Shown piece after piece: positions 6,181 to 14,504 of a DNA stretch of 42,840 bases. The notes below the pieces were generated by a model that ran no database searches, was not told the origin of the DNA, and was given only the letters and a program-made list of their open reading frames with translations. Position 1 is the first letter of the stretch; every line of letters starts with the position of its first letter. The translations under genes were made by a program, and so were the position numbers. The stretch is from the NCBI GenBank assembly GCA_039933315.1, contig JBDTOI010000016.1, forward strand, positions 1 through 42,840, read 5' to 3'. This DNA comes from DASXRU01 sp039933315 (GTDB lineage: Bacteria; Acidobacteriota; Blastocatellia; Pyrinomonadales; Pyrinomonadaceae).

Positions 6181-7716
6181 TTACCTGGGAACCGGCCCGG
6201 TGGAGCGGATCGTTATCTCCGTCCCACTTGGCAGTTCCAGATCATTTCGACCTTGAGCATAGACGGAACCCGCGCCGCCGCCGGCGCCCACGATAGCGCC
6301 GATCGCTGCTCCTTTGCCACCACCTGCGATTGCGCCGATGATAGCGCCGACGGCGGTTCCGATCGCGGCGCGCTGACCGGTCCTGGTTGTCTGGCTGTCA
6401 TCTCGCACAGTGCCTTCATTATCGACTCGAACCGTGTCCCCGTTAAGAGCACGGACGCTCTCAAGGATGCCGGCAAATCTATAGCTGCTGCCGTTCCGCA
6501 GCCGTATGTTGTCAAAGGTAAGCGTCATAACTGACCGTCCGGTCAATCTTCCGCTACGCTCAACATGCGATACGTGTCCCTCAATAGTGGCGCCATCATA
6601 GTTCGAAGGTTGGCGCACCACCATCCTGAAGCGATCTCCTTCCCTTGCCGACCTGGTAGAAAGCGAATCATTCAGGGTAGCAACAACCAACTCCCCATTA
6701 GGTATGACGAAATCCACATCGCTTGAAACCGGGCCGGGGTAGTTACCGGGGCCCGTGAAAACGTTGAACTGAGCCACATCCGAACTTCGATCATAGGTGC
6801 TTTGTACAACTACAGGCTGAGTGAGGCCTTCGGCGTACACTCGACGTGTAACACTAAGCCGTTGGCCGTTGTCGATAGGGGCGAAGGTGACACTGAAGTC
6901 ACTTCCCCGATCGCCGGTAGAGCTGACAACCAGCTGGTTACCGGTGAGCGTTGCTCGAGCTCGTACTGTTCGACCATTGCTCGTCGTCTCAACCCGCTCC
7001 CTGCCATCCGCCTCGAAAGTGATCTGAGGAGCTCGAGATGACGCAATGGTCACACTTCTGCCGCGCAGATCGATCGCCAATTGATCGGGAGACTCCAGCC
7101 GGGCCGTAACCGAATTGAGTAGTCGGTCCCGATCGTATGCCGGCCGATTTCGCGTCGCTCTTTCAGCGGCATCGCGCGGATCGTCACTTCGCGAGACGTC
7201 TAGCCGGTAAGTCCCCGTCAAGCGGTCGCCGGCCGTCGGATAAGTGTTGCCAGTTGACACAGGAGGGTAAACACTTGCCGGAGTCCAGCTGACGCTGTAG
7301 GCACGCGCCAGTTGGTTAAGGTCCGCTCGCAAAAGAGCCCATAAGTTTCGGGTCCTGGTGTCCAGCGAACGTCGCCGGAGGAAATTATCTATGGACGACG
7401 CGCGGTTCAGAACTTCCTGCACATCAGAAGCCGTTGACTCACGCCTGTCAAAGCGATCGCGCAATTGCCGGACAGCCACGTCAAAGTCGCTGGAAAAGTT
7501 GGTGATGTTGTCCTCTGCCCTGCTTCGGTTAAGCGGATTTCGGGCCAGACTGGAATTAAGATTATTTTGAAAAACGGCCGACCGATTCTCAATTCTGAGT
7601 ATCAGTTGTCGTACAGATCTTAGTGTGCCGCGATAGGGCTGAGTTTGAGCCTCGATAGCGGTCGTACCCAGTACAAGCAAAAGAAAGACTGGAACGATGC
7701 GGGTAATTCTTCTCAT
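6181..7716 (-). CDS. Exported glycine-zipper (YMGG-like) protein
   Basis: Probable envelope protein of 511 residues. It has an N-terminal signal peptide (MRRITRIVPVFLLLVLGTTAIEA), a helical region with many Arg/Asp (about 25-140), a central beta-rich region (about 170-320), a further domain around 330-430, and near the C-terminus (about 440-485) a long Gly/Ala zipper (AIGTAVGAIIGAIAGGGKGAAIGAIVG) that resembles outer-membrane-spanning glycine-zipper helices. It ends with an ELPSGTEITI motif. Start at ATG 7716 is chosen because GGAGG lies 8 nt upstream; an upstream in-frame ATG (7758) lacks a site. The function of such proteins in Acidobacteriota is not established. It diverges from osmC across a 345-bp gap. 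Confidence 0.8.
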   Translation of the reverse strand: MRRITRIVPVFLLLVLGTTAIEAQTQPYRGTLRSVRQLILRIENRSAVFQNNLNSSLARNPLNRSRAEDNITNFSSDFDVAVRQLRDRFDRRESTASDVQEVLNRASSIDNFLRRRSLDTRTRNLWALLRADLNQLARAYSVSWTPASVYPPVSTGNTYPTAGDRLTGTYRLDVSRSDDPRDAAERATRNRPAYDRDRLLNSVTARLESPDQLAIDLRGRSVTIASSRAPQITFEADGRERVETTSNGRTVRARATLTGNQLVVSSTGDRGSDFSVTFAPIDNGQRLSVTRRVYAEGLTQPVVVQSTYDRSSDVAQFNVFTGPGNYPGPVSSDVDFVIPNGELVVATLNDSLSTRSAREGDRFRMVVRQPSNYDGATIEGHVSHVERSGRLTGRSVMTLTFDNIRLRNGSSYRFAGILESVRALNGDTVRVDNEGTVRDDSQTTRTGQRAAIGTAVGAIIGAIAGGGKGAAIGAIVGAGGGAGSVYAQGRNDLELPSGTEITIRSTGPVPR

Positions 7717-8002
7717 GTATAGTGCCTCCAATTTGAATTTAATTATGTGTGTTTCCAACCAGGGAGATGGTCAGCTGGGAGAGATTCACCGTCTCTACTG
7801 ACAAGCACTGTGCCGCGGAGCTTCCCAAATCAATCCAATCCCCTTCGGAGTCAGCCCTGTAACGATTTAATTCCTAAACCCATGGGCCCGACAACCCACA
7901 AAACGGTAATACTTCCCGGACAGAACTGTTCTAAATCATCGCAATCGAACGCCGAATTGAAACCTATTAGTACATAGCGTTTATGGCGCGGTTTAGCGTT
8001 TG

Positions 8003-8018
8003 GCCGCCCCCGGGCGGC
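8003..8018. repeat. GC-rich palindrome upstream of OsmC gene
   Basis: GCCGCCCCCGGGCGGC forms a 6-bp stem GCCGCC/GGCGGC with a CCCG loop, or reads as a near-palindromic DNA site. It covers the position where a -35 box would be for the TATGTT at 8028-8033, so it may be an operator. No regulator is identified. Confidence 0.4.
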
Positions 8019-8024
8019 GCCGGC

Positions 8025-8033
8025 TGATATGTT
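8025..8033 (+). promoter_or_regulatory. Extended -10 promoter for osmC-like gene
   Basis: TG-A-TATGTT is an extended -10 element. It gives a predicted leader of about 20 nt before the AAGGAGG ribosome site (8050-8056). There is no -35 match; the palindrome at 8003-8018 occupies that position. Confidence 0.45.
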
Positions 8034-8061
8034 ATGCTCGCTCAAGATTAAGGAGGCCATG

Positions 8062-8496
8062 ATGGCAATTCGCGAGCCTACAACCAAGGCGATACTAAAA
8101 TTCTGTGGCGATGATCGATTCGTAGGCGTGACGCCATCAGGTCATGCGCAGGTTCTGGACACAAACTCAAAAAGCTCTATCGCAGCTTCGCCAATGGAAC
8201 TGCTATTGCTTGCCCTGGGAAGCTGCACTGGCGTGGACGTTATCTCTATTCTGCAGAAGAAGCGGCTGGAAGTTACTGAGTACCATATCGAAGTCACGGG
8301 ACAACGTAGCGACCAGCATCCCCGGGCTTACACCGAGATGCACGTCCGCCACATCGTTCGCGGTCGCAACTTAAATGCGAAAGCAGTTGCACAGGCGATT
8401 GAACTTTCAGAAAGGAAGTACTGCAGCGTGGCCGCGACTCTTAGGCCCACAGTGACAATCGTTTCAACCTTTGAACTGATCGAAGATACCGACTAG
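8062..8496 (+). CDS. OsmC/Ohr-family protein
   Basis: Small thiol-dependent peroxidase-family protein that typically reduces organic hydroperoxides with two cysteines, in the cytoplasm. The 144-residue product keeps both conserved cysteines, C55 in the SPMELLLLALGSCTGVD motif at the start of the central helix, and C121 in KYCSVAATL. The length matches the family. ATG 8062 is chosen over ATG 8059 because AAGGAGG (8050-8056) lies 5 nt upstream of it and only 2 nt from the other. Its TAG is immediately followed by the ATG of the lytic transglycosylase gene, so the two genes are likely co-transcribed. Subfamily (OsmC, Ohr or YhfA-like) is not settled; the C-terminus and the lack of Ohr-type motifs favour the OsmC-like branch. 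Confidence 0.92.
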   Translation: MAIREPTTKAILKFCGDDRFVGVTPSGHAQVLDTNSKSSIAASPMELLLLALGSCTGVDVISILQKKRLEVTEYHIEVTGQRSDQHPRAYTEMHVRHIVRGRNLNAKAVAQAIELSERKYCSVAATLRPTVTIVSTFELIEDTD

Positions 8497-9915
8497 ATGT
8501 TCAGCAATATCAAAGTACCTGCTTACCTAATCATTGCGGTGGTTCTTTTGGGCGCGGCGACAATTGCGCGCGCTCAGGCGGGCGACGCAGCATTGTATGC
8601 CGTGCGACGCAGTGACATTGAAGCGCGCGAATCGCGCACCTTTGATCACTTAAGCGCCCTCGAACATACGCGCCGGGCAAACATTTATGCCGCGAATCGC
8701 GCTTTCGCCGAAGCCCGCGCCCACTGGCAAGCGGTAATCTCAGAATATCCAACCGATATCAACGTACCAGCCGCACTATTCGGCTCCGGCCGCACTAACT
8801 TCCAGGAACGACGTTACGAAGAAGCGCTTTGTTTCTTCGAGCGGGTTGCGAATGAGTACCCGCAAACGAAGGAGGGGCGGGAAGGCCTAAACTCATCCGC
8901 CGCCGCCCTGCTACGATTGGGTCGCGCGTCGGAGGCGGCGGCACGTTACAAAGAATATGTGGAAAAGTATCCTGACGGCGAGCGAATAGAAAGTGCCTAC
9001 CTTAATGTTATTGACAGCTGGCGCGAAGCCAACCGGCCTCGCGAGGCGATGTCCTGGATTACATTAACCCGCAAAAGGTTTCCCGGGACGCTGATGGAAA
9101 CCGGCGCACTGTTCGCTCAACTTCGATTACATGTTGCCGAGGGCGAATGGCGCCAGGCAGTGCAAACTGCCAACGAGATCCTGAGCAAGCCGATTCAGAA
9201 AGGCGCTTTGACCAGCGCGGATGAGGTTGTTTACCTGCGATCATACAGCCTGGAGCGCGCCGGCAGGACCGAAGAGGCGATGCGTTCCTATCTCGCCATA
9301 CCGGCCAACGCAACTTCCTATTACGGTGTGCTTGCTACGGAGAAGCTTGCCCGGATGAATAGCCCCGCCGCCTCTGAGGGCGTCAGAGAAAGAGTCGAGC
9401 GCGCGCGAATGCAAATACTGAGCGCCACGAGGCTATACCCCACGCCCTATCGAACAGAGATTTTGCGATTTGCTAAACCTCGCGGGTTGGATCCCCGATT
9501 CGTTCTGGCAATCATGAAGGAAGAGAGCCAGTTCCGCCCGCGAGTCAAATCGCCCGCAGCCGCGCGTGGGCTCTTGCAACTGACTCTGGATGCCGCATCC
9601 AGATACGCGAAGCGCGCCGGAGTTCGCAATCTTACCGAGAATCAACTTTACGAACCGAGCGTTTCCATCGCCATTGGCAGCGCCTACCTCGCGGAACTCA
9701 AACAGCTCTTTCCGAGCTTGTACGAGGCTGTAGCTGCATCTTACAACGGTGGCGAGGACAACGTCTCGCGTTGGGTAAAGCGAGCTAAACAGACAGACCG
9801 CGGTGTCTTCACGTCGGAAGTCGGCTTTACGGAAAGCAAGAACTACGTGTTCAAAGTAATGTCCAGCTATCACGCTTACCAGCAGCTGTACACTTCAGAT
9901 CTGCAGCCACGTTAA
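8497..9915 (+). CDS. Lytic transglycosylase (SLT domain) with N-terminal helical repeats
   Basis: Periplasmic enzyme that cleaves peptidoglycan between MurNAc and GlcNAc. The 472-residue product has a signal peptide (about 1-26), then TPR/superhelical repeats (about 55-290: A-x-x-x-W...YP and RYEEALCFFERVANEYP...), as in Slt70-like proteins, and a C-terminal SLT domain (about 315-435). The catalytic Glu is E343 in AIMKEESQF; ARGLLQL (356-362) and AVAASYNGGEDNVSRW (411-426) are the other SLT signatures. It is smaller than Slt70 (about 620). It begins at the base right after the osmC stop, with no separate ribosome site, so translation is probably coupled. Confidence 0.93.
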   Translation: MFSNIKVPAYLIIAVVLLGAATIARAQAGDAALYAVRRSDIEARESRTFDHLSALEHTRRANIYAANRAFAEARAHWQAVISEYPTDINVPAALFGSGRTNFQERRYEEALCFFERVANEYPQTKEGREGLNSSAAALLRLGRASEAAARYKEYVEKYPDGERIESAYLNVIDSWREANRPREAMSWITLTRKRFPGTLMETGALFAQLRLHVAEGEWRQAVQTANEILSKPIQKGALTSADEVVYLRSYSLERAGRTEEAMRSYLAIPANATSYYGVLATEKLARMNSPAASEGVRERVERARMQILSATRLYPTPYRTEILRFAKPRGLDPRFVLAIMKEESQFRPRVKSPAAARGLLQLTLDAASRYAKRAGVRNLTENQLYEPSVSIAIGSAYLAELKQLFPSLYEAVAASYNGGEDNVSRWVKRAKQTDRGVFTSEVGFTESKNYVFKVMSSYHAYQQLYTSDLQPR

Positions 9916-9950
9916 TCGGATGCGCGGCAGATCGACGCCCGCTGGATAGT

Positions 9951-10862
9951 TCAGGGTTCAGGACAATACCCGCCTTCAAAACCCTTTGCCCGTTCACGGC
10001 GACCCAGCACGTCAGGCTGGGGAGAAGTTCGCGGCAGGATTCCGAGCCGGACGAGTGAGTTGCGATATTCATAGCGAATAGTAACTTCTCTGGCCGGTCG
10101 TGGTTCCAGCCTCAGGTTCACCCAGGTTACATCATTGCGAACCGAGCGCCCGATTCCGGTTGCCGCAGATTCATCATCTGGCGCCGGCATCGACTGTGTC
10201 CTACTTGAATTTCCCATTGCCCTGTCGCCGGCTGATGAAGACGGCGCTTTCATCTTCGCTGATCCCTCTCCCTCTTCCCGCACTCTGTCGTCTCTGAAGA
10301 CTCCCTCCGGACGCGGCGTGATCGGCACAACAACCGGGGCTCGCTCGCGAAAAGCGACCGCGGAAATTACTCCCAGGTTAGCAGTTTGCCCTAGCTTGGC
10401 TGCGTAGGAATCACGCTCGGTGGTGAAGTAAAAGCGCCGGGCCCGTTCTGAGCTCATTTGCCATCCGCCAATACGAATGGTCTGGTAGGGTCCAATTACC
10501 CACTTGCTGGAGTTCCATGCTGTCGTGCGTTTGGCGTCGATGCTGTTCAAGCCATCAACCGAAAGCGCCACTGCCACGCGGACGGGCAGCGTGTTCCTGA
10601 TACTGACCTCGTATTCGGCGCCTTCCAGGGCCTCCACATAGCGCCTTCCCCGCGCGAAGTATTCCTGAAGTGGCCTGCCATTAACGATGACCTGCACGTC
10701 CAGCGCGCCCTCGCCCGCGTCGTCGGGTTCATAGTTGGTCTCAATGGCCGCCTCACTACCATCGGCAGCCCAAGCCGCCCCCGCACCGCGCGAGGCGGCC
10801 AGAACTGCAAAAGCCAGTACAATTGCGCCTACGAATAACCCGAATGCGATTTTTCTATTCAT
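9951..10862 (-). CDS. Exported protein of unknown function
   Basis: Not recognised. The product is 303 residues from ATG 10862, chosen because AAGGAG lies 8 nt upstream, while the in-frame ATG at 10913 lies before this site. It has a hydrophobic signal segment (MNRKIAFGLFVGAIVLAFAVLAASRGAGAAWA), a conserved-looking beta domain with an interesting YVEALEGAEYEVSIRNTLPVRVAVALSVDGLN region (about 70-105) and GPYQTIRIGGWQMS (about 125-140), then a low-complexity linker and a C-terminal strand region ending in RYEYRNSLVRLG. The Ig-like pattern suggests a secreted or periplasmic carbohydrate- or surface-binding domain. It is convergent with the transglycosylase (35 bp apart) and divergent from the methyltransferase. 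Confidence 0.65.
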   Translation of the reverse strand: MNRKIAFGLFVGAIVLAFAVLAASRGAGAAWAADGSEAAIETNYEPDDAGEGALDVQVIVNGRPLQEYFARGRRYVEALEGAEYEVSIRNTLPVRVAVALSVDGLNSIDAKRTTAWNSSKWVIGPYQTIRIGGWQMSSERARRFYFTTERDSYAAKLGQTANLGVISAVAFRERAPVVVPITPRPEGVFRDDRVREEGEGSAKMKAPSSSAGDRAMGNSSRTQSMPAPDDESAATGIGRSVRNDVTWVNLRLEPRPAREVTIRYEYRNSLVRLGILPRTSPQPDVLGRRERAKGFEGGYCPEP

Positions 10863-11122
10863 CTTTGCTGCTCCTTCGCGGAAATTTCCCCCGGACTGTT
10901 GCAGAACGGCCATCCGGCTGATTTCTTGCAGGGAAAGCGCCGTCTTTTCTGAACTAAAACGGATTCGCTACTTCCGGCGGCCGTTTCATATTGAGTAATC
11001 GCAGGGGTGAGGCTACAATTGCGCGACCCCTGGAGAGCAAATAGGCGATAGTCTTCTGCGGATAGGGTGTCAGATTTCTAAGGCAGCCGGACAGACACCC
11101 AGTAAAACGTGGGAGAGCATGC

Positions 11123-11776
11123 ATGGCAGAGTACGCGTTAACCGCAACCAGGACAGAAGCCAGAGCCGGAACCTTCTACGATCGGATAGCGGGGTTCTAC
11201 GACCTGACGTTCAAGCTGAACGGCTACGGCAAATCCCTTGATCAATATTTCCGAGATCAACCTCCACCAGTGTTTCCCGGCGCCAAGGTACTTGACGCTG
11301 GGTGCGGCACGGGACTTCTGACGCTGGCTTTGCTGCGTGCCATCAATGTACCGGTGAGTATCACCGCGATAGATCTTTCCGGTTCCTCCGTCGTCAAGGC
11401 AAAGAAAGCTGTGTCAGAGAACGGCCGGCGGACGCATAAGGTCAGCTTCATGCAGGGCAATGTGCTGAGCCTGCCGTTTGCCGATGCCTCGTTCGATTTG
11501 ATTGTTACCAGCGGTGTTTTGGAATATGTGCCTCTCGGCGATGGGTTTAGTGAACTGGCGCGTGTCATTGCCCCTGGGGGCCATCTCTTGAATCTCCCAA
11601 TCCGCCCTTCGTTAGTCAGCTCCTTCCTGGAGCTGATGTTTCGCTTCAAGGCCCATCCGCCGCGCGAAGTTGCTACCCATACGCGCCGTCACTTTCGGGT
11701 CGTCAACCACCACCGCTTCCCGCCCCTGCAAATGATCGGATGGACCAAGACCGCCGTACTAGCGCAGAAGGTCTAA
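11123..11776 (+). CDS. Class I SAM-dependent methyltransferase
   Basis: Rossmann-fold methyltransferase of about 217 residues that uses S-adenosylmethionine. Motif I VLDAGCGTG (56-64) binds SAM; ITAIDLS (about 81-87) supplies the acidic ribose-binding residue; the later motif SFDLIVTSGVLEYVP (about 124-138) is the usual post-II strand. The N-terminal TFYDRIAGFYDLTFKLNGYG resembles UbiE/phospholipid methyltransferase-type proteins, but the acceptor cannot be told. GGGAG at 11111-11115 precedes ATG 11123. A single gene, divergent from the exported unknown protein and convergent with the class II aldolase. Confidence 0.88.
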   Translation: MAEYALTATRTEARAGTFYDRIAGFYDLTFKLNGYGKSLDQYFRDQPPPVFPGAKVLDAGCGTGLLTLALLRAINVPVSITAIDLSGSSVVKAKKAVSENGRRTHKVSFMQGNVLSLPFADASFDLIVTSGVLEYVPLGDGFSELARVIAPGGHLLNLPIRPSLVSSFLELMFRFKAHPPREVATHTRRHFRVVNHHRFPPLQMIGWTKTAVLAQKV

Positions 11777-11834
11777 ACGTCCGATAGTCCGTTTCCAATC
11801 CAGGCCATCGCGCCTACGACCAATCAGAAGTTAT

Positions 11835-12602
11835 CTAGTCACGGTAAGAGGGATCAGTGCGTTCGAGCTTACGCAGCAGTCCGGGCCAGGCAAGTTGTGC
11901 CCCCTGCCCTACTGTTACGGCGTTGAGTTGGGTGGAAACCTTATCCAGGATAGGGGGAGGTACAGGGGTTAGTTCACTTCTTCCCGACTGGGCCAGAATC
12001 TGAATCTTGCACGCACGCTCCAGAATAAACATTGAGAGGAATGCCTCAGCCACGTTGCGGCCGACAGTCAACAGCCCGTGGTTCCTCAGAATCATGTGGT
12101 TCTTGTTACTAAGGTCGGCCACCAGCCTTGGTTTCTCTTCCTCGTTCAGGGCCAACCCCTCGTAATCGTGATACGCCAGTGAAGCCAGAGCCAGCAGCGA
12201 CTGCTGCGAGATTGGCAGCAAGCCCTCCTTCTGAGCGGAAACTGCGATGCCATTGTCAGTGTGGAGATGCATCACGCAGAGCGCATCTTCGCGGGCGGCG
12301 TGGACGGCGCTGTGAATCGTGAAACCCGCCGGATTAATAAAATAGGGCGACTCCATTACGATGTTTCCCTGAAGATCGACTTTAACCAGACTCGACGCCG
12401 TAACCTCCTCGAACATCATGCCGTAGGGATTCAACAGAAAGTGATGCTCACTTCCCGGCACGCGCGCTGAAATGTGCGTGAAGATCAAGTCATCCCAGCC
12501 GTAATCGGCCACCAAGCGGTAGGCGGCCGCCAAATCGACGCGCGTCTGCCACTCTTGCTCGGAAACACGCTCCCGTATCGTTGCCGTCTTTGGCGTACTC
12601 AT
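11835..12602 (-). CDS. Class II aldolase/adducin family protein
   Basis: Zn2+-dependent aldolase-fold enzyme; family members cleave or epimerise phosphosugars (fuculose-, rhamnulose-, ribulose-phosphates) and some have other roles. The 255-residue protein has the family pattern: ADYGWDDLIFTHISARVPG (33-50), FEEVTASSLVKVD (64-76), SAVHAAR then MHLHT (H112, H114) as metal ligands, and LRNHGLLTVG (H175) as third His. This matches the HxH...NHG arrangement of the adducin branch rather than a specific aldolase. A TAGGAG ribosome site precedes ATG 12602. Its substrate is not identifiable; the next gene on the same strand, a sugar dehydrogenase, is 70 bp upstream. Confidence 0.9.
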   Translation of the reverse strand: MSTPKTATIRERVSEQEWQTRVDLAAAYRLVADYGWDDLIFTHISARVPGSEHHFLLNPYGMMFEEVTASSLVKVDLQGNIVMESPYFINPAGFTIHSAVHAAREDALCVMHLHTDNGIAVSAQKEGLLPISQQSLLALASLAYHDYEGLALNEEEKPRLVADLSNKNHMILRNHGLLTVGRNVAEAFLSMFILERACKIQILAQSGRSELTPVPPPILDKVSTQLNAVTVGQGAQLAWPGLLRKLERTDPSYRD

Positions 12603-12671
12603 GTTGCTCCTATTCTGCTGGTTTGCGTTCGTTCATCGCGCTCGCGGCTTTTGTAAACTGCTGCGCCGCTG

Positions 12672-13817
12672 TCACTTTGCCGGTACAAGCCGAATGATTC
12701 GATCATCATCGCTGGCGGGTGTGCCCCGCCCATCCTTGTTCGAAGTCGAAAAATAGATGAAGCCATCCGGGCCCTCGGCGACGTCGCGAATGCGGCCATA
12801 CTTCCCTGCCAACAGGTCCTCCTGGTTCACAACGCGTCGTCCGTCCAGGACCACGCGAATGATACGGGCGCCCGCCAGACAGCCGAAGAAAAAATTCCCT
12901 TTGAACTGCGGGAACGACGAACCGCGATAAAACATACCGCTCGCCGGCGCACAGGCCGGCGTGTACTCCAATAACGGCGATTCCATACCTGAAAGGGTCT
13001 CGCGATGGTGAATGACCGGCCAGCCGTAGTTCCTGCCTTTCTCGACGATGTTTACCTCATCACCGCCGCCCGGCCCATCGAAGCCGCTCGGTCCATGCTC
13101 AGTCTCGAACAGAAGATTCGTGCCGGGTTGGAAGTCCAGGCCCTGCCCATTACGGTGGCCGTAGGACCATATTTCCGGACGCGCGTTCGCCTGTCCAACG
13201 AACGGATTGTCCGGCGGAACGCTGCCATCATCATTCAAACGCAGCGTCTTTCCGGCAATGGAGTCGAGCTTTTGGGCAAGAGCGCGGTCAGTTGCGTCTC
13301 CAGTAGTAATGTAGAGCTTGCCATCGGGTCCAAACCTGAGCCGGCATCCAGCGTGATACTGCGCCGCGGGAATGTCCTCGATGATAACTTTGCGATCGGT
13401 GAAGCCGCTTGGTGTCTCCCGATAGCGCACCACCCGCACACGTTGACCGTCAGCTTTGTAAGCATACGAAAGATAAAGCAAATGATTAGAAGCAAACTGA
13501 GGATGGAGCGCAATACTCATTAGCCCGCTTTCGCCTTTCGGCTCCACATCCGGAACGATGAAGAGCGGCTCAGGCCTTAGCTTCCCGCTTTCGTAAACGC
13601 GCACGCGACCGGGGCGCTCCGTGAAAATCATGCGACCATCCGGTGCCCATACGATCGACCAGGGGACCTGTAGTCCGCCCATCACTGTTTCGACGCGGTA
13701 ATTAGTTTGCGCTGAAGAAGTTTCGACTTCGCCCGCACCGCGCCCCGGCGGCGGATGGCCGCAGCCCAATGCGAGCAGCGTGATCAGATAGAGCCCGGGA
13801 GGAAACATTCTCTTCAT
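12672..13817 (-). CDS. PQQ-dependent sugar dehydrogenase lipoprotein (GSDH family)
   Basis: Secreted quinoprotein of the glucose/sorbosone dehydrogenase family that oxidises aldoses with PQQ and Ca2+. The 381-residue product starts with a signal and lipobox (LITLLALGC, Cys about residue 19), so it is probably lipid-anchored. Typical propeller motifs are LQVPWSIVWAPDGRMIFTER, ESGLMSIALHPQF, and the CRLRFGPDGKLYITTGD and GPSGFDGPGGGDEVNIVEKGRNYGWP strings, which carry metal/PQQ-binding residues. The frame is open back to 13979, but that longer version would overlap the CBS gene and lose the lipobox, so ATG 13817 is chosen. A related domain also occurs inside the 1910-residue protein at 19303-25035. 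Confidence 0.9.
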   Translation of the reverse strand: MKRMFPPGLYLITLLALGCGHPPPGRGAGEVETSSAQTNYRVETVMGGLQVPWSIVWAPDGRMIFTERPGRVRVYESGKLRPEPLFIVPDVEPKGESGLMSIALHPQFASNHLLYLSYAYKADGQRVRVVRYRETPSGFTDRKVIIEDIPAAQYHAGCRLRFGPDGKLYITTGDATDRALAQKLDSIAGKTLRLNDDGSVPPDNPFVGQANARPEIWSYGHRNGQGLDFQPGTNLLFETEHGPSGFDGPGGGDEVNIVEKGRNYGWPVIHHRETLSGMESPLLEYTPACAPASGMFYRGSSFPQFKGNFFFGCLAGARIIRVVLDGRRVVNQEDLLAGKYGRIRDVAEGPDGFIYFSTSNKDGRGTPASDDDRIIRLVPAK

Positions 13818-13941
13818 CTCAGTAGTCTGAATAAATCGGGTGGTTATGAGCGGTGGGAGCGTCAGTTTAAACGCCGGCTTCCGAAGACGCTGCGCCACTA
13901 AAGCTTTGCTCTCTTTTCCCCTATGCGTAATACCGGATTGC

Positions 13942-14367
13942 TCAATGCTGAATATACTCATGCAGCAGCTTGAGTTCATCCCCCTGTTCGCTTAGCTCAA
14001 CCCGTAACAAATCGCGCATTGAAAGCATCCCCACCCAACGATCGTCGTCCACGACGGGCAAGTGCCGGCTGCCGATCTGCTCCATCCTTTCCAACGCCTG
14101 GTGAGGAGTCTCGTCGCAACGGATCACCGCGCGCAACTCACTGATCACATCACGGAGCAGCATGGCCGCAGGATCGTGCCGCGGCACCACAACGCGGTTC
14201 AGCAGATCGCGTTCAGAAAAGACACCGATCAGACGTCCTTCATCATCCAGCACGCAGACAGCGCCGATTTTCCTCTGCGCCATAAACTCTGCCGCTTGCA
14301 GCACACTATCCGAAGCGCGCATGGAATACGGCTCGCGGTCTCGGATTACGTCCTTGATCAGAATCAT
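13942..14367 (-). CDS. CBS-pair protein
   Basis: Small soluble protein consisting of two CBS domains, which bind adenosine nucleotides and act as energy sensors, often by controlling another protein. The 141-residue product runs from VIRDREPYSMRASDSVLQAAEFMAQ to GVFSERDLLNRVV (about 5-62, CBS1) and from VISELRAVIRCDETPHQALERM to GMLSMRDLLRVEL (about 74-130, CBS2); each has the usual G-[VM]-[LF]-S-x-R-D-L-L ending. ATG 14367 is chosen because GGGAGG lies 7 nt upstream; the upstream in-frame ATG at 14385 would place this site inside the gene. Its target protein is unknown. It may be co-transcribed with the sugar dehydrogenase (124-bp gap). Confidence 0.93.
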   Translation of the reverse strand: MILIKDVIRDREPYSMRASDSVLQAAEFMAQRKIGAVCVLDDEGRLIGVFSERDLLNRVVVPRHDPAAMLLRDVISELRAVIRCDETPHQALERMEQIGSRHLPVVDDDRWVGMLSMRDLLRVELSEQGDELKLLHEYIQH

Positions 14368-14504
14368 CTCTGGGCCTCCCTTCAACTTTGGTGGAACGCC
14401 GGATGCACGGTCAGAAGCTTTATGGTTAGTACGGCGAGTCAGTATAGATCAACCACGCTCACACTTGAATAGCTATCAGACGAGATGGAAAGGAAGTGGT
14501 GGAT

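Larger units (their letters stand above)
7717..8061. other. Divergent intergenic region between glycine-zipper gene and OsmC gene
   Basis: No gene seen. It should hold the promoters of both divergent units. Only the OsmC-side signals (separate entries at 8003-8018 and 8025-8033) could be identified. The glycine-zipper side is AT-rich just before its start (AATTTGAATTTAATTATG), without a clear -35/-10 pair. Confidence 0.5.

Noticed and set aside
13818..13979. Longer N-terminus for the sugar dehydrogenase
   Set aside because: It would overlap the CBS gene and place the lipobox signal far from the N-terminus.
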